A DNA stretch of 26,339 nt from T1Sed10-7 sp047921175 (lineage in GTDB: Bacteria > Actinomycetota > Nitriliruptoria > Nitriliruptorales > Nitriliruptoraceae). The position numbers and the translations under genes are program-made. The stretch lies in contig JBLRWQ010000043.1 of NCBI GenBank assembly GCA_047921175.1, positions 1 through 26,339 of the forward strand. Reading direction: 5' to 3'. The notes under the pieces are model-generated. The model was not told where the DNA came from. It saw only the letters and a list, made by a program, of their open reading frames with translations, and ran no database searches. This document shows, in pieces, positions 14,125-21,664 of the stretch; positions within the stretch are counted from its first letter, which is position 1; the number at the start of each line of letters is the position of its first letter.

Positions 14125-15351
14125 ATGGACCGTCTCGAGGCAGCACGACAGGACGCGGAGGACCCGCTCCGACGCCTGCGCGGCGCGTTCGCGATCCCCG
14201 ACGACGTCATCTACCTCGACGGCAACTCCCTCGGCGCGCTGCAACCGGCGGTGGCGGCACGGCTCCGTGAGGTGGTCGAGATCGAGTGGGGCCACGGGCT
14301 GATCCGCAGCTGGAACGATGCCGGCTGGGTCGAGCTGCCCCGGCGGGTCGCCCGACGCCTGGCGCCGCTGGTCGGCGCCGCGCCGGACGAGCTCGCGGTG
14401 ACCGACTCCACCTCGGCGAACCTGTTCAAGGCCCTGGCCGCGGCCCGGCGCCTGCGGCCGGATCGGCACGTGCTGCTGACCGACGACGGCAACTTCCCCA
14501 CCGACGTCTACGTCGCCCGCGGGCTGGCGGAGCTGACGGGCGACCTCGAGGTCCGGGTCCTGCCAACGGACGCAATCGGTGACCACCTGGACGGCTCGGT
14601 CGCGATCCTGCTGCTCACCCACGTCGACTACCGCACCGGCCGACGCCAGGACGCGGCGGCGCTGACGGCGGCGGCGCACGAGGTCGGAGCGCTCGCGGTG
14701 TGGGACCTGTCCCACTCCACGGGTGCGCTCGCGGTGGACCTGTCCGGCTGGGATGCCGACCTGGCGGTCGGCTGCACGTACAAGTACCTGAACGGCGGCC
14801 CGGGTTCGCCGGCGTTCCTGTTCGTGGCACGCCGCTGGCACGAGCAGGCCGCCACCCCGGTCCGGGGCTGGTTCGGGCACGCACGCCCGTTCGCCTTCGA
14901 CCTCGGCTACGTCCCCGCTCCGGGGGCCGAGCGCTTCCTGGATGGCTCCCCGCCGGTGCTGTCGATGGCGGCGCTGGAGACCGCCCTGGAGGTCTTCGAC
15001 GGGGTCACGGCCGCCGAGCTCGACGCCCGGGCGGGGATACTGACCGGGCTGTTCCTCGACGAGGTCGACCGCCTGCTCGGCAGCGAGGTCGAGATCGTCA
15101 CCCCACGCGCGGCCCACGAGCGCGGCGCGCAGGTCTCCGTCCGTCACGAGGAGGCGGACGCCATCACCCAGGCGCTGCTCGCGCGCGGCGTGATCGGCGA
15201 CCACCGACCCCCGGACCTGGTCCGGTTCGGGTTCGCGCCGCTGTACGTGACCCGCATCGAGGTGCTGGATGCGGCGCAGGCCCTCGCCGAGGTCATCACC
15301 AGCCGGGCCTACGACCGGCCCGAGTTCCGGCTCGAGCGCACCGTGACCTGA
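14125..15351 (+). CDS. kynU: Kynureninase
   Basis: A 408-residue PLP enzyme that splits L-kynurenine to anthranilate and alanine. IYLDGNSLGALQP (29-41) and GHGLIRSWNDAGWVELPRRV (57-75) are signature blocks. TDSTSANLFKAL binds the PLP phosphate, Asp194 in VWDLSHSTGAL contacts the pyridine ring, and Lys220 in GCTYKYLNGGPGSPAF forms the Schiff base. RFGFAPLYVT is near the C-terminus. GGAGGGTGAGG precedes ATG 14125. Tryptophan dioxygenase and kynurenine formamidase, which usually accompany it, are not in the window. It is divergent from fabD and shares the intergenic palindrome. Confidence 0.92.
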   Translation: MDRLEAARQDAEDPLRRLRGAFAIPDDVIYLDGNSLGALQPAVAARLREVVEIEWGHGLIRSWNDAGWVELPRRVARRLAPLVGAAPDELAVTDSTSANLFKALAAARRLRPDRHVLLTDDGNFPTDVYVARGLAELTGDLEVRVLPTDAIGDHLDGSVAILLLTHVDYRTGRRQDAAALTAAAHEVGALAVWDLSHSTGALAVDLSGWDADLAVGCTYKYLNGGPGSPAFLFVARRWHEQAATPVRGWFGHARPFAFDLGYVPAPGAERFLDGSPPVLSMAALETALEVFDGVTAAELDARAGILTGLFLDEVDRLLGSEVEIVTPRAAHERGAQVSVRHEEADAITQALLARGVIGDHRPPDLVRFGFAPLYVTRIEVLDAAQALAEVITSRAYDRPEFRLERTVT

Positions 15352-15389
15352 CCGGCACCGAACCGGGGGGTGTCCTGCGGAGGTCCCCC

Positions 15390-15827
15390 ATGCCCGTCGT
15401 CCTCGCCCATGCCGCGGCCACGCTCGTGCTCGTGGGGCTGATCTGGACCATCCAGCTGGTCCACTACCCCCTGTTCGCCCTGGTGGGCCGGGAGGCCTTC
15501 GCCGCCTACGAGGCCGCCCACTCGACGCGCATCACCGCGGTCATCGCCCTGCCGTGGGCCGTCCAGGGGCTGACCACGGCGGCCCTGCTGCTGAGCCGCC
15601 CCGACGGGTTGCCGAGGTGGCTCGTGTGGGCCGCCGCGGTGCTGGCCGCGATCCCCGTGGCGGTCACCGTGCTGGTCAGCGTCCCGGCGCACGGCGTCCT
15701 CGCCGAGGGCTTCGACGCCGCCGCGCACGCCCGGCTGGTCGGCACGAACTGGCTGCGCACCGCCGCCTGGACCGCCCACGGGGTGGTCGCGGTGGCGATG
15801 CTGGCCGTGCTGCTCAGACGAGGGTGA
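15390..15827 (+). CDS. Four-helix membrane protein of unknown function
   Basis: A 145-residue integral membrane protein with four likely helices at about 5-26, 47-69, 76-98 and 122-142. A characteristic N-terminal segment, IWTIQLVHYPLFALVGREAF followed by YEAAHSTRI, recurs in uncharacterised bacterial membrane proteins; I do not know a function. ATG 15390 has GGAGG 7 bases upstream, so the longer reading frame through the kynureninase gene is not used. It lies 38 bases after kynU on the same strand and is probably co-transcribed. Its 3' end overlaps the convergent serA gene by 14 bases. Confidence 0.75.
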   Translation: MPVVLAHAAATLVLVGLIWTIQLVHYPLFALVGREAFAAYEAAHSTRITAVIALPWAVQGLTTAALLLSRPDGLPRWLVWAAAVLAAIPVAVTVLVSVPAHGVLAEGFDAAAHARLVGTNWLRTAAWTAHGVVAVAMLAVLLRRG

Positions 15828-17394
15828 TGAAGCGGCCCTGGGTCGCCCCGATGCGCGCCACGATGTCCGCGAGGACCGCCTCGGGCACCGCGTCGTCGAG
15901 GCTGAGCGCCATGATGGCCTCCCCGCCCGCCGCGCTGCGGCCGACCTGCGCCGCGGCGATGTTGACCCCGGCCTCCCCGAACCCGGTCCCGACCGCACCG
16001 ATGATGCCCGGACGGTCCTCGTAGCGGAAGAAGCACATGTGCCGCGTCGGCTCCACGTCGACGGGCGTGTTCCAGACCTCGATGAGCCGTTCCCGGTCGC
16101 CCGGGAGCACGGTGCCCGCGACCCGGATCGCCTGGCCGTCCCGGCCGATGCCGGTCACCCGCAGCACCGACACGTAGTCCTCGGAGTGCGGGTCGGAGAT
16201 CTCCCGGACGTTGAGCCCCCGCTCCTCGGCGATCAGGGGGGCGTTGACGAACGTGACCGGCTCACTGCACACCGGGGCGAGCAGCCCCTTGAGCACCGAC
16301 AGCCCGAGGGTGCGCCCGTCCGCGTCGGCGATGTCACCGAGGTACTCGACCGTGACCTCACCGGCCAGCCCACGGTCCACCAGCGCGGTCAGCAGGCGCC
16401 CGAGCTCCTCACCGAGCGGCAGGTACGGCTTGATGCGGTCGTCGATCGGCCCACCCTGGACGTTGACCGCCGACGGGACGAACTCGCCACGCAACGCCAG
16501 GTTGACGTACTCCGCCACCTGGGTGCCGGCCTTGTCCTGCGCCTCCTCGGTGGAGGCACCGAGGTGCGGGGTGACGATGAGGTTGTCGATCCCGAACAGC
16601 GGCGACTCGGTGGCGGGCTCGGTCGTGAACACGTCCACCGCTGCACCGGCGATCACGCCGGTGCGGACCGCCTCGGCCAGGTCCTCCTCCACGACGATGC
16701 CCCCACGGGCGACGTTGAGGAGCCGTGCGGTCGGCTTCATCCGGGCCAGCCGGGCGGCATCGAGCAGCCCGACGGTGTCCGGGTTCTTGGGCAGGTGGAT
16801 GCTGACGACGTCCGCGCGCTCGAGCACCTCGTCGACCTCGGCGAGCAGCTCCACCCCGAGCCGGGCGGCCCGCTCCGGCGCGACGAAGGGGTCGTAGGCC
16901 ACCAGCCGCATCCCGAAGGCGTGGCAGCGCTGGGCGACCAGGGTGCCGATGCGACCCAGCCCGAGCACCCCGAGGGTCTTGTCGTGCAGCTCCGTCCCGG
17001 TCCAGCGTGATCGCTCCCAGCGCCCCTCGGTCAGCGCGGCGTGGGCCTGGGGGATGTTGCGCGCGAGCGCCAGCAGCAGGGCGACGGTGTGCTCCGCGGC
17101 GGAGATGATGTTCGACTGGGGCGCGTTGCAGACGATGACGCCGGACTTGGTCGCCGCCTCGACGTCGACGTTGTCGAGCCCCACGCCGGCGCGGGCCACG
17201 ACCTGGAGCCTGGTCGCCGCCGCGATGATGTCGGCGTCGATGGTGGTCTGCGAGCGGACCACGATGCCCTCGTAGTCACCGGCGATGGCGACGAGCTCGT
17301 CCTTCGACAGCCCGGTACGGACATCCACGTCGTGCTCGGCAGCCAGGGCGTCAACGCCCGCAGCGGCCAGCTTGTCGGCGACCAGGATCCTCAC
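15814..17394 (-). CDS. serA: D-3-phosphoglycerate dehydrogenase
   Basis: A 526-residue enzyme for the first step of serine synthesis, oxidising 3-phosphoglycerate to phosphohydroxypyruvate. The NAD loop is GVLGLGRIG (142-150). The catalytic residues are Arg230 (LNVARGG), Glu259 (FTTEP) and His277 (TPHLGAST). After residue about 305 comes the extra substrate-binding (ASB) domain, and the last about 75 residues (FRYEDRPGIIGAVGTGFGEAGVNI) form a serine-sensing ACT domain, so this is the long, feedback-regulated form found in mycobacteria. A GTG at 17406 is open too, but GGAG lies 6 bases before GTG 17394, where the usual VRILVADK begins. No serB or serC is nearby. Confidence 0.94.
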   Translation of the reverse strand: MRILVADKLAAAGVDALAAEHDVDVRTGLSKDELVAIAGDYEGIVVRSQTTIDADIIAAATRLQVVARAGVGLDNVDVEAATKSGVIVCNAPQSNIISAAEHTVALLLALARNIPQAHAALTEGRWERSRWTGTELHDKTLGVLGLGRIGTLVAQRCHAFGMRLVAYDPFVAPERAARLGVELLAEVDEVLERADVVSIHLPKNPDTVGLLDAARLARMKPTARLLNVARGGIVVEEDLAEAVRTGVIAGAAVDVFTTEPATESPLFGIDNLIVTPHLGASTEEAQDKAGTQVAEYVNLALRGEFVPSAVNVQGGPIDDRIKPYLPLGEELGRLLTALVDRGLAGEVTVEYLGDIADADGRTLGLSVLKGLLAPVCSEPVTFVNAPLIAEERGLNVREISDPHSEDYVSVLRVTGIGRDGQAIRVAGTVLPGDRERLIEVWNTPVDVEPTRHMCFFRYEDRPGIIGAVGTGFGEAGVNIAAAQVGRSAAGGEAIMALSLDDAVPEAVLADIVARIGATQGRFITLV

Positions 17395-17434
17395 GGCATG
17401 CTCCACGGTGGTCTGGGGGTGGGACTCGACCGGC

Positions 17435-17440
17435 AGCCTA
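17435..17440 (-). promoter_or_regulatory. Possible -10 element of serA
   Basis: TAGGCT on the minus strand fits TAnnnT and lies 40 bases before the GTG start. No clear -35 is visible. Confidence 0.3.
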
Positions 17441-17453
17441 CGACGCGTGGTGT

Positions 17454-17478
17454 CCCGCCGGGCGGGGCCGGACGGCCC
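17454..17478 (-). terminator. Overlapping GC hairpins between glbO and serA
   Basis: CCCGC-cgg-GCGGG (17454-17466) and GGGCC-ggac-GGCCC (17465-17478) are short stems that cannot form fully together. They lie 18 bases or more past the globin stop and may be a weak terminator. Confidence 0.27.
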
Positions 17479-17496
17479 ACGCGGACGGGTCCACCG

Positions 17497-17922
17497 TCAG
17501 CCCTCGCTCGGGAGCACCTCGACCGTGGGTGGCAGCGCGTTGATCAACGTCGGCGTTGCCCGGGCCACGTAGGCCAGCACGTGGGCCTCGGCCTCCTCGG
17601 GCCAGCCCTGCTCGGTGACGCTCGCGGTCATGAGCTCGGCCCAGCGCAGCGCCGCCTCCGGGGTGATCGGGAAGGGCGCATGCCGCATGCGCAGGCGGGG
17701 ATGGCCGCGCTCGCTCCCGTAGACCTCGCCCCCGCCCCAGTACTGGGCCAGGAACAGCGCCAGGTGGCGCTTGCCGGGCTCGAGGTCCTCGGGGTACATC
17801 GGACGCAGCAGGTCGTCGGTCGCCACCCGGCCGTAGAACGCCTCGACGAGCGCCACGAACGCCGGTAGCCCGCCCACGGCGTCGTGGACCTCGTGCGGCT
17901 GGAGCGGGGCGGCGGCGGTCAC
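17497..17922 (-). CDS. glbO: Group II truncated haemoglobin (trHbO)
   Basis: A 141-residue haem protein. AFVALVEAFYGRVATDDLLRPMYP gives the B-helix Phe-Tyr pair (Tyr30 as B10). ALFLAQYWGGG is the E-helix region. ERGHPRLRMRHAPFPI places the proximal His at 81, in the diagnostic group II motif. Trp94 in RWAELM is the likely group II Trp G8. The family binds oxygen and detoxifies nitric oxide or peroxide in mycobacteria. The GTG start overlaps the stop of the acetyltransferase gene (GTGA), so the two are coupled. serA follows after 102 bases, perhaps from its own promoter. Confidence 0.92.
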   Translation of the reverse strand: MTAAAPLQPHEVHDAVGGLPAFVALVEAFYGRVATDDLLRPMYPEDLEPGKRHLALFLAQYWGGGEVYGSERGHPRLRMRHAPFPITPEAALRWAELMTASVTEQGWPEEAEAHVLAYVARATPTLINALPPTVEVLPSEG

Positions 17923-18422
17923 AGGGCCCGTTCGTAGTAGGCGACGTCGAGGTACCGGCCGAACTTGTAGCCGGCCTCGGTCAGGGTGCCACGCAGCCGG
18001 AAGCCGTGCCGCTCGTGGAAGGTGACCGAGCTCGGGTTCGGCAGCGCGACGATCGCGTACGCACGGTGGAAGCGGTCGTCGCGACCGAGCCGCGCCAGGA
18101 CGGCGGTGTAGAGCGCGCCGCCGACGCCCTGGCCCGTCGCGTCCGGGGCGACGTACACGCTCAGCTCCAGGGAGCGGGCGTACGCCGGCTTGGGCCGGAA
18201 CGGCTGCGTCTCCACGTAGCCCGCCACCGCGCCCGCCACCTCGGCGAGGTCGAGCGAGTACGGGCCGGCGACGACGTTGGCCTCGTAGCGGTCCTGCCAC
18301 TCGCGGGGGGTGCGGACCTGGGTGTTGAAGGTCATCGTGGTGCGCAGGACGTAGTGGGTGTAGATGGCCGCCACCGCCGGCAGGTCGGCGGTGGTCGCGG
18401 GACGCACGGTCACCTCGGACAT
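17919..18422 (-). CDS. GNAT N-acetyltransferase, phosphinothricin/methionine-sulfone type
   Basis: A 167-residue acetyltransferase. VTVRPATTADLPAVAAIYTHYV opens the fold, and TTMTFNTQVRTPREWQDR is typical of the Pat/MnaT (YncA) subgroup. The acetyl-CoA loop is VAPDATGQGVGGALYTAVL (about 91-109), followed by LPNPSSVTFHERHGFRLRGTL. Known members acetylate glufosinate, methionine sulfoximine or related toxic amino-acid analogues; the natural substrate here is unknown. The ATG at 18422 has no Shine-Dalgarno, but TACGGT stands 6 bases before it, suggesting a leaderless message. An upstream in-frame start at 18464 would cross the terminator of the preceding operon. Confidence 0.85.
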   Translation of the reverse strand: MSEVTVRPATTADLPAVAAIYTHYVLRTTMTFNTQVRTPREWQDRYEANVVAGPYSLDLAEVAGAVAGYVETQPFRPKPAYARSLELSVYVAPDATGQGVGGALYTAVLARLGRDDRFHRAYAIVALPNPSSVTFHERHGFRLRGTLTEAGYKFGRYLDVAYYERAL

Positions 18423-18428
18423 GCCCGC

Positions 18429-18434
18429 ACCGTA
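18429..18434 (-). promoter_or_regulatory. -10 candidate giving a leaderless GNAT transcript
   Basis: TACGGT on the minus strand ends 6 bases before the ATG at 18422, so transcription would begin at or next to the start codon. No Shine-Dalgarno is present, which agrees. A -35 is not obvious. Confidence 0.4.
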
Positions 18435-18438
18435 GCCG

Positions 18439-18458
18439 CCGGGGCGGACCAGCCCCGG
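18439..18458 (-). terminator. Terminator of the ABC transporter operon
   Basis: CCGGGGC-ggacca-GCCCCGG forms a perfect 7-bp stem with a 6-base loop, 28 bases past the stop of the last permease and before the GNAT promoter. No T tract is present. Confidence 0.55.
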
Positions 18459-18486
18459 TCCCACCCGGCTCGACCGCGGGGCGACC

Positions 18487-19302
18487 TCAGGTGCGCAGCG
18501 TCGCGTCGAAGCGGCGGATCGCGAGCCAAAGCCCCGCCGTCCCCAGTGCCAGCAGGACCGCGGCGTGCAGCAGCATGACCCCGGACAGCGCTCCGAGCAT
18601 CAGCCCCCGGACGAGCTCCACGCCGTGGTAGAGGGGCGAGAGGGCGATGACCCAGCGCACGCCCTCCGGGTAGACCTCGAGCGGGTAGAAGGTGGCCGAG
18701 AACAGCAGCAGGGGCAGCAGCACCAGCTGGACCAGGTCGAAGTCCTGCCAGGACCGCATGAAGCTGGTCGCGGCCAGCCCCATCCCCGCGAAGGCGAAGC
18801 CGATCAGGCTGGCGGCGGGCAGGGCCAGGAGCGACCACCACGAGGTCACCAACCCCGCCACCGCCGCGACCAGCAGGAACCCGACCGCGTACACCGAGCC
18901 GCGCAGCAGCGCCCAGGTCAACTCGCCGACCGCCACGTCGCGGGGGGTCAGCGGCGTCGCGAGCACGGCGTCGTAGACCCGGCCCCACTTGAGCTTGGCG
19001 AACACGTTGAAGGTCGACTCGTAGGTGCCGCCGTTCATGGCGGAGACCGCCAGCAGCGCCGGTGCGACGAACACCCCGTAGGGCACCGGCTGCCCGTCGG
19101 GCCCGGGCACCTCCCCCACCAGGGCCGCGACCCCCACCCCCATCGCGAACAGGTAGAACACCGGCTCGAACAGCCCCGACACGAAGATCATCCACGCCCG
19201 CCGGTTGGCCATGGCGTTGCGTTCGACCAGCCGGGCAGCCCGGCCCAGCAGCGGTGGCGGGGTGGTGCGCAGCGTCAGCACGTGACCGGGGTCGCGGGTC
19301 AT
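18487..19302 (-). CDS. ABC-2 type transporter permease (second of two)
   Basis: A 271-residue membrane subunit with about six helices and the NodJ/DrrB pattern. Segments include NRRAWMIFVSGLFEPVFYLFAMGVGVAALVG, a conserved cytoplasmic region FAKLKWGRVYDAVLATPLTPRDVAVGELTW, and LLPLLLFSATFYPLEVYP ahead of LSPLYHGVELVRGLMLG. ATG 19302 overlaps the stop of the first permease (ATGA). An open frame continues upstream to 19890 but lies over the first permease in another frame and is not used. It probably forms a heterodimeric channel with the neighbour, driven by the ATPase at 20075. The cargo, perhaps a drug, lipid or polysaccharide, cannot be told. Confidence 0.87.
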   Translation of the reverse strand: MTRDPGHVLTLRTTPPPLLGRAARLVERNAMANRRAWMIFVSGLFEPVFYLFAMGVGVAALVGEVPGPDGQPVPYGVFVAPALLAVSAMNGGTYESTFNVFAKLKWGRVYDAVLATPLTPRDVAVGELTWALLRGSVYAVGFLLVAAVAGLVTSWWSLLALPAASLIGFAFAGMGLAATSFMRSWQDFDLVQLVLLPLLLFSATFYPLEVYPEGVRWVIALSPLYHGVELVRGLMLGALSGVMLLHAAVLLALGTAGLWLAIRRFDATLRT

Positions 19303-20075
19303 GGCCTGAGCCGCCGGTCGAAGGTCACGGCACCGACCGCCAGCCCGGCGGCCAGCAGCACGAGGACGACACCGAGGTGGACCGGCCAGGGCAACGCCGG
19401 GGCGGTCCCGAGCGCCAGCGCCCGGGTCAGCTCGACCCCGTGCCACAGCGGCAGGACGCGGGCGATGGCCGCCGCGGCCGGCGGCAGCTGGTCGACCGGG
19501 AAGAAGGTGCCGGAGAACAGGAACAGCGGCACCACCACGAACCGCTGCAGCCCGGACAGGAGCTGATCCGAGCCGAGCTTGACCACGATCGCGCTCAGCG
19601 CGGCGCAGAAGGCCACCCCGGTCAGTAGCGCCGGGCCGAGCGCGAGCAGCCCCCGCGACAGCGGCACCGCACCGAAGGCCGCGGCGACGCCGACGAACAC
19701 GAGCCCGATCACGCTGATGCGCACCGTGGCCCACAGCAGGTTGCCGACGTGCAGGTCGCGGGGGCGGACGGGGCTGGCCACGGCCGTGTGGTAGGTGCGT
19801 ACCCACCGGGTGCCGGCCATCACCGGGAAGGTCCCGTCCGCCGCACCGGCCTGCATCGCGGAGGCGGCCAGCAGGCCGGGGGTGAGCCACGTCAGGTAGC
19901 CGACACCGGCCAGGGGCCCCGCCCCGCCGTCGTCCACCAGCTGCCCGAGCCCGAGCCCCATCGCGGCCAGGAACAGCACCGGGGTCACGATGGCCCCGAT
20001 CGTGGTGCCCCGCCAGGTGTGACGGTAGGCCCGGGCGTGCCCCTCCAGGACCCGCAGCGCGATCGGCGTCGGCAT
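19299..20075 (-). CDS. ABC-2 type transporter permease (first of two)
   Basis: A 258-residue membrane protein with about six helices. ALRVLEGHARAYRHTWRGTTIGAIVTPVLFLAAMGLGLG opens it. MQAGAADGTFPVMAGTRWVRTYHTAVASPVRPRDLHVGNLLW is the conserved cytoplasmic region, and FLFSGTFFPVDQLP followed by VLPLWHGVELTRALALG matches the equivalent block in its partner. It is homologous to, but clearly different from, the next permease, so the exporter is likely a heterodimer. The start codon shares a base with the ATPase stop (TGATG). Confidence 0.87.
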   Translation of the reverse strand: MPTPIALRVLEGHARAYRHTWRGTTIGAIVTPVLFLAAMGLGLGQLVDDGGAGPLAGVGYLTWLTPGLLAASAMQAGAADGTFPVMAGTRWVRTYHTAVASPVRPRDLHVGNLLWATVRISVIGLVFVGVAAAFGAVPLSRGLLALGPALLTGVAFCAALSAIVVKLGSDQLLSGLQRFVVVPLFLFSGTFFPVDQLPPAAAAIARVLPLWHGVELTRALALGTAPALPWPVHLGVVLVLLAAGLAVGAVTFDRRLRP

Positions 20076-21001
20076 CAGTCCACCAGGGCGCGCCCGGTCA
20101 GGCGCAGGAACACGTCCTCGAGACTGGCACGGCGGGTCAGCACCGCCGACGGTTCCAACCCGCGCGAGAACACCTCACGGACCAGCGACTCCCCGTCGTC
20201 GGCGTACACCAGGGTCCGGTCGGCAAGCACCTCGATGCGCTGCCCCGTCGTCTCCAGCACCGAGGTGGTGGTAGCCGCATCGCTGTCGGGCGCGAACCGC
20301 AGCTCCACCACCTCGCGGGTGGCGTGCGCCGCGATGAGCGCCTGCGGGGCCCCCTCGGCGACGATCCGGCCCCGGTCCATGACCACCAGGCGGTCGCACA
20401 GCTGCTCGGCCTCGTCCATGTAGTGGGTGGTGAGCAGCAGGGTGATGCCGCGCTGCTTGAGGCGGAACAGGCGCTCCCACAGCACGTGGCGGGCCTGCGG
20501 GTCGAGCCCGGTGGTCGGCTCGTCCAGCAGGACCAGCTCCGGGTCGTTGATGAGCGCGCGGGCGATGACCACCCGTCGCTTCATCCCCCCCGACAGCGGG
20601 TCGACCTGGGCGTTGCGCCGCTCGGAGAGCTGCACGAACTCGAGCAGCTCGTCGATGCGGGGTCGCAGCACCGACCGGGGCAGGTCGAAGTAGCGCCCGT
20701 AGATGGCCAGGTTCTCCGCGACGGTCAGCTCCTGGTCGAGCGCGTCCTCCTGCGGGACCACCCCGAGCCGGGCCCGGAGCGCCGGGCCGTCGGTCGAGGG
20801 GTCCATGCCGAGCACGCTGAGCGACCCCTCCGTCACCGGGGAGACCGCCCCGATCATGCGCATCGCCGAGGTCTTGCCGGCCCCGTTGGGACCGAGGAAC
20901 CCGAAGGCCTCACCCGGTGCCACCTCGAGGTCGATGGCGTCGACCGCGGTGAAGGCCCCGAAACGCTTCGTCAGGCCCCGGGCCTGGACGACGGGCGTCA
21001 C
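20075..21001 (-). CDS. ABC exporter ATPase, NodI/DrrA type
   Basis: A 308-residue nucleotide-binding subunit. The Walker A is GPNGAGKT (37-44), the Q-loop lies in VVPQEDALDQ, the signature is LSGGM (136-140), Walker B is LVLLDEP (156-162) and the switch His is 193 in LLTTHYMDEAEQL. The C-terminal about 80 residues (VVELRFAPDS to SLEDVFLRLTGRALVD) are the extra domain of the DrrA/NodI group. ATP hydrolysis here would power the two permeases encoded next. The start is uncertain: GTG 21001 (AGG 7 bases upstream) begins where family homology begins; GTG 21076 adds 25 atypical residues without a Shine-Dalgarno. Confidence 0.88.
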   Translation of the reverse strand: MTPVVQARGLTKRFGAFTAVDAIDLEVAPGEAFGFLGPNGAGKTSAMRMIGAVSPVTEGSLSVLGMDPSTDGPALRARLGVVPQEDALDQELTVAENLAIYGRYFDLPRSVLRPRIDELLEFVQLSERRNAQVDPLSGGMKRRVVIARALINDPELVLLDEPTTGLDPQARHVLWERLFRLKQRGITLLLTTHYMDEAEQLCDRLVVMDRGRIVAEGAPQALIAAHATREVVELRFAPDSDAATTTSVLETTGQRIEVLADRTLVYADDGESLVREVFSRGLEPSAVLTRRASLEDVFLRLTGRALVD

Positions 21002-21109
21002 GGGTGGGCCTGCGAGCTCGGTCGCAGCACAGCTGGCATCAGGGCTCCGGGAGAACGGGGTGCGGCGTCGCGACACCGCGATGGCACCGTGGGGCAGGGT
21101 AGGACCCCG

Positions 21110-21664
21110 TCAGCCCCGCTCACCGCCCCAGGCGGTCGAGATGCCCCAGCGGGAGCGGCGCGTGGTGGCCTGGCCGCGGCTGAGGCGCTCGGCGAGCAGC
21201 CAGGTCACCACCCAGGGCAGGGAACGTGGCAGGTCCCCGGACCGCAGGAGCAGGTCGTGGACGGGGCGGGCCAGGGGGCGCTGGACGACCTCGAGCACCA
21301 CGCGCTCGTGCGGATCGCGGACCGACCAGCGCCGGGTCCACCAGCGACCGGTCGGGACGACGACGAAGCGGCTGCCGTCACCGAGCTCGATGGCGCATCG
21401 CTCCCCGATCGGCGCGTGCCGTGCTGCGGTGGCCACGAGCCGGTCCGCCTCGTCGCGGACCCACCACTCGCTGGAGCCCGGGGGGTGCTCGATCCGCCAG
21501 CGCCAGCCGTCCTCGTGCCGCAGCCGGCCCCCGGTGTGCCCCGCCGCCACCTCGAGGTCGGCGACCCGCTGCCCCGCACGCACGACCACCGTCTGCCGCG
21601 GCGGGCCGGGCTCGCGGTGCACCTCGAGCGCTCCTGCTGGTGCCGCACCCGACCTGCGGCTCAC
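21110..21664 (-). CDS. Unknown protein, beta-rich, co-translated with the MaoC-family gene
   Basis: A 184-residue protein with no signal peptide. It alternates short strands and turns: VVVRAGQRVADLEVAAG, WRWRIEHPPGSSEWWVRDEADRLVATAA, CAIELGDGSRFVVVPTGR, WSVRDPHERVVLEVV. The repeated 'VRD-x2-x-R-V' hairpins, with a C-terminal hydrophobic stretch (LPWVVTWLLAERL), recall the tubby-C2/LURP1/scramblase-like fold. That is only a pattern impression and should be treated as a hypothesis. The GTG start overlaps the stop of the upstream MaoC-family gene (GTGA), so they are made together. An ABC exporter operon follows after a 108-base gap. Confidence 0.65.
   Translation of the reverse strand: MSRRSGAAPAGALEVHREPGPPRQTVVVRAGQRVADLEVAAGHTGGRLRHEDGWRWRIEHPPGSSEWWVRDEADRLVATAARHAPIGERCAIELGDGSRFVVVPTGRWWTRRWSVRDPHERVVLEVVQRPLARPVHDLLLRSGDLPRSLPWVVTWLLAERLSRGQATTRRSRWGISTAWGGERG

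Noticed and set aside
19303..19890. A longer upstream form of the second ABC permease
   Set aside because: The extension overlaps the first permease in another frame; ATG 19302 with an ATGA overlap is the natural start.
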